A DNA stretch of 64,000 nucleotides, taken from Panicum virgatum. Taxonomy: Eukaryota > Streptophyta > Magnoliopsida > Poales > Poaceae. Location: NCBI RefSeq assembly GCF_016808335.1, contig NC_053149.1, forward strand, positions 15,551,714 to 15,615,713, in the 5' to 3' direction. This document shows positions 62,012-64,000 of this stretch, piece by piece. Both the position numbers and the translations under genes were made by a program. Every line of letters starts with the position of its first letter. The stretch's first letter is position 1. The notes beneath the pieces are model-generated. The model was not told the origin of the DNA, ran no database searches, and was given only the letters and a program-made list of their open reading frames with translations.

Positions 62012-63617
62012 CCAGATACGTTTTTAGACCGGTGTAGACACATTTACTAAAGCGCTTCTATCTAGATACGTTCTTGGATATCGTTGACACGTTTAGGATA
62101 GCGCATCAGAAGCTAGATACAGATGCCACATCGATTTTCACGTAGATACGCTTCTTTAACGGCTCAATGAATTAGTGTCGTTTTACAAATTAAAAAAATG
62201 TAAAACTACTGCCTGACTTCGAACTCAAAACCTGTAGTATTGCAGGCACGTGGCATACCAACTGAGATACAACATTGTTTCGCCTTGCTTGAGTTATTTT
62301 TTGTAAAATATCTTTTTCTCTAGCAAGCTAACAATAAAATCTAATCCTCGAGTCTTCCTCCTCTATCGGATCTATTCCTGGCTGACATTCTCGTCCCCTC
62401 ATGAGCACGGAGGGCCGCCCCTGAATCGACTCCTCACATGAGGCCGTGGCTGTGGCAGAGCACTGGATGTGAAATCGCACTCGATCGTCGCTGGGCACGC
62501 AGCAGCCTGCAAGTGAAGTGCGCCGCGCACATCAACTCCTCTGCATTGGCCTTGCACGGATCAAGGTGATTTTTTATTATTAAATTATTCAATTCAGTTC
62601 TCGTTTGTAGTCTCATCCTTCGCATATGAAGATATATTATACTAGCTCTAGTAGTCTATCTTCTTTGTCATGTATGGTTCCATTATTTAATAAGTAATTG
62701 GTAATTTTGTACTCTTTTGTCTTTTGTATACATGCTATGAATTGGTCTGCACGTATAGTCTTTCACGATCAAACTAGTAAGTCTAGAAAATATAAGTAGT
62801 GTGTATATCATTTCTAATTGGTCTGGTTTGCACTGCAGGGGAAGAGCTTGGGCGATTGGGCAGGGCAGCTGGACACGGACGGTGATCAGCTGAAAGGGAC
62901 CACTAGGACACCAAGCAAGGGCAGTTGATTGGTGAGGATTAACTAAACTTGTTCTAGTCTGTAGCATGGTATTATTTTTAGTTAATTGATGTGTATGTCA
63001 TCCCTGAATATCATAGCTAATTATATATTGTGTATAACATTTCTAATTTGTGACAAGACAGTAGACAAATTGGTTAAAGTTGCTCAATTAATTTCTTAAG
63101 TTCAGAGACGAACCATCTTACTTGTTCCTTCACAATTCAGTCTAGCGATACTATAAACGATTTTGTACTTTTGGATTGGAGTTTTTTTACTATTGATATG
63201 AGAATTTCCCAACTCTATAATTTTAGCTCCACGATTATGGCCCATTGTTCATTTGTTTATGGATTGTAGATTTTTTTAGTTTGTTAAATTTTTTCTTGCA
63301 GCTAGCAATTAGCAAGCAGGTCATTTTACTTGGTTTTATGCAAAATTTTGTAGCATGTAGGAAGCTATTTTATCCTGATCCTATGCCAATTATACAAGCA
63401 AGTCAACCATTCTGTTTCTATAGTGCTATATATGTGTGGTAGAAGAATCGGAAATTTAAAATTGACTGAGATTTATAATGCTAACTTGTGCTAGTATGAT
63501 ATTTTGTGCCTTAGATAAGTTCATTTCAATTATATTTATTTTGGCATACAATGAAAGTAAATACCGCAACAAATTTCTTAACTATTTTAATTTCATCAGT
63601 ACAGATTATCATAGGTG
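62012..63617 (+). other. outer CACTA 5' region up to its transposase start
   Basis: Continuation of the subterminal zone (to about 62170), a tRNA-like stretch, and AT-rich sequence that probably holds leader and introns. Candidate exon sequence at 62400-62580 and 62840-62930 has no recognisable domain. Confidence 0.5.
62210..62274 (-). other. tRNA-like remnant in the outer CACTA
   Basis: On the minus strand TATCTCAGTTGGTATGCC resembles a tRNA D-arm/A box and GAGTTCGAAGTC a T-arm/B box about 30 bases later, around a CCTG...CAGG hairpin. The acceptor stem does not pair, so it is not a functional tRNA gene. Confidence 0.35.
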
Positions 63618-64000
63618 ATGGATCGAAGCTGGATGACTAAACCAAGAAGGGAACCTGCTTACAAAGATGGAGTGGACCAGTTCCTCTCATTTGCTTTCCG
63701 TGACCTTCCACATGATAGAAAGATAGCATGCCCTTGCATCAATTGTGAAAATAGAGTTACCCAAAATCGTGATGAAGTTGAGACTCACCTAAAATGTGAT
63801 GGTATTCTTCAGGGTTATACAGTATGGAATCACCATGGAGAGGAGTATGACCCACCATCATTTGCATTTGCTCATGTGCCAGATAACGATGGGAGTATTC
63901 CTACTTTGGGTGTTCCAGTAGAAAATAGCCATGGAAGATTGGATGACATGCAAGGACTACTACAGGCTGTATTTCTTCCACCAGCAAGCTATGAATCACC
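63618..64000 (+). CDS. CACTA transposase N-terminus, partial at the window edge
   Basis: Open from ATG at 63618 to the last base (127 full codons). It starts MDRSWMTKPRRE, then YKDGVDQFLSFAF and CPCINCENR, matching the transposase-associated domain of plant CACTA elements, with a His-Leu segment 20 residues later (ETHLKCDGILQGYTVW). It is clearly different from the fragment at 53978-54829 and shows no break, so it may come from an intact element. The catalytic core would be outside the window. Confidence 0.85.
   Translation, partial: MDRSWMTKPRREPAYKDGVDQFLSFAFRDLPHDRKIACPCINCENRVTQNRDEVETHLKCDGILQGYTVWNHHGEEYDPPSFAFAHVPDNDGSIPTLGVPVENSHGRLDDMQGLLQAVFLPPASYES

Larger units (their letters stand above)
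52729..64000 (+). mobile_element. outer CACTA (En/Spm) transposon, truncated by the window edge
   Basis: The left terminus is CACTGCAACAAAAAGGGG at 52729. Its subterminal zone is split at 52858 by the inner CACTA and resumes at 62012 with related short motifs (GTTGACACGTTT, AGATACG, AAGCGCTT) in both flanks. Its transposase gene starts at 63618 and leaves the window. The right terminus is not visible. Confidence 0.75.

Overview
The window is nuclear DNA of a grass (Poaceae, probably a panicoid). The evidence is intron-containing plant genes with strict GT-AG junctions (a CDF-type Dof factor, a P4-ATPase of the ALA1 type, a J-domain protein, a VQ protein), GC-rich first exons, and layers of grass-type transposons: a copia/Sirevirus, a Tat-type gypsy element with an antisense gene, CACTA elements, and Tourist, hAT and Mutator MITEs. 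The exact species cannot be read from the sequence.

Layout. 1-15470 is a three-deep retrotransposon nest. A minus-strand Sirevirus-like copia element (gag at 15-1788, PBS at 1826-1841) has its 5' LTR (1844-15470) split by a Tat-type gypsy element (2679-14342), whose own 5' LTR is split by a solo LTR (3063-4527, target duplication TAAGG). 15471-21100 is intergenic, with a nested MITE pair, a solo LTR (17228-18750) and a Tourist-like MITE (19692-20034). 21728-27163 is a two-exon CDF-type Dof gene on the plus strand. 28262-34131 is a minus-strand ALA1-like phospholipid flippase pseudogene: seven exons can be followed, with a solo LTR inside one exon, a 121-bp exon duplication, a nonsense codon, a lost splice acceptor and no 5' exon. 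36219-38892 is a three-exon plus-strand gene for a small His-rich NicO/UreH-like membrane protein. 39479-47966 is a three-exon plus-strand J-domain gene whose first intron holds a Tourist MITE split by a solo LTR that is itself split by a 4.6-kb non-autonomous LTR element. 49425-50162 is a single-exon minus-strand VQ-motif gene. 51201-51926 is a hAT MITE inside a Tourist-like MITE. From 52729 to the right edge is a CACTA element, whose transposase begins at 63618, interrupted by a second, defective 9.15-kb CACTA (52859-62008). That one carries a truncated transposase, a Ulp1-protease-like remnant and a probable 4-kb solo LTR.

The host genes do not form a pathway: a transcription factor, a membrane transporter-like protein, a co-chaperone and a WRKY-partner-type VQ protein sit between transposon blocks. 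No fundamentally new system is evident. The most unusual observations are (i) an LTR element whose two LTRs are almost identical over about 885 bp but unrelated in the distal U3, (ii) that element and its host LTR having the same CATGT target duplication, (iii) a 52-bp repeat array open in all six frames, (iv) internal coding minisatellites in the CDF protein, and (v) an ALA1 pseudogene whose solo-LTR insertion can be excised on paper to restore the frame exactly. Exon borders and insertion boundaries were placed by eye from splice signals and target-site duplications; no database search was run.
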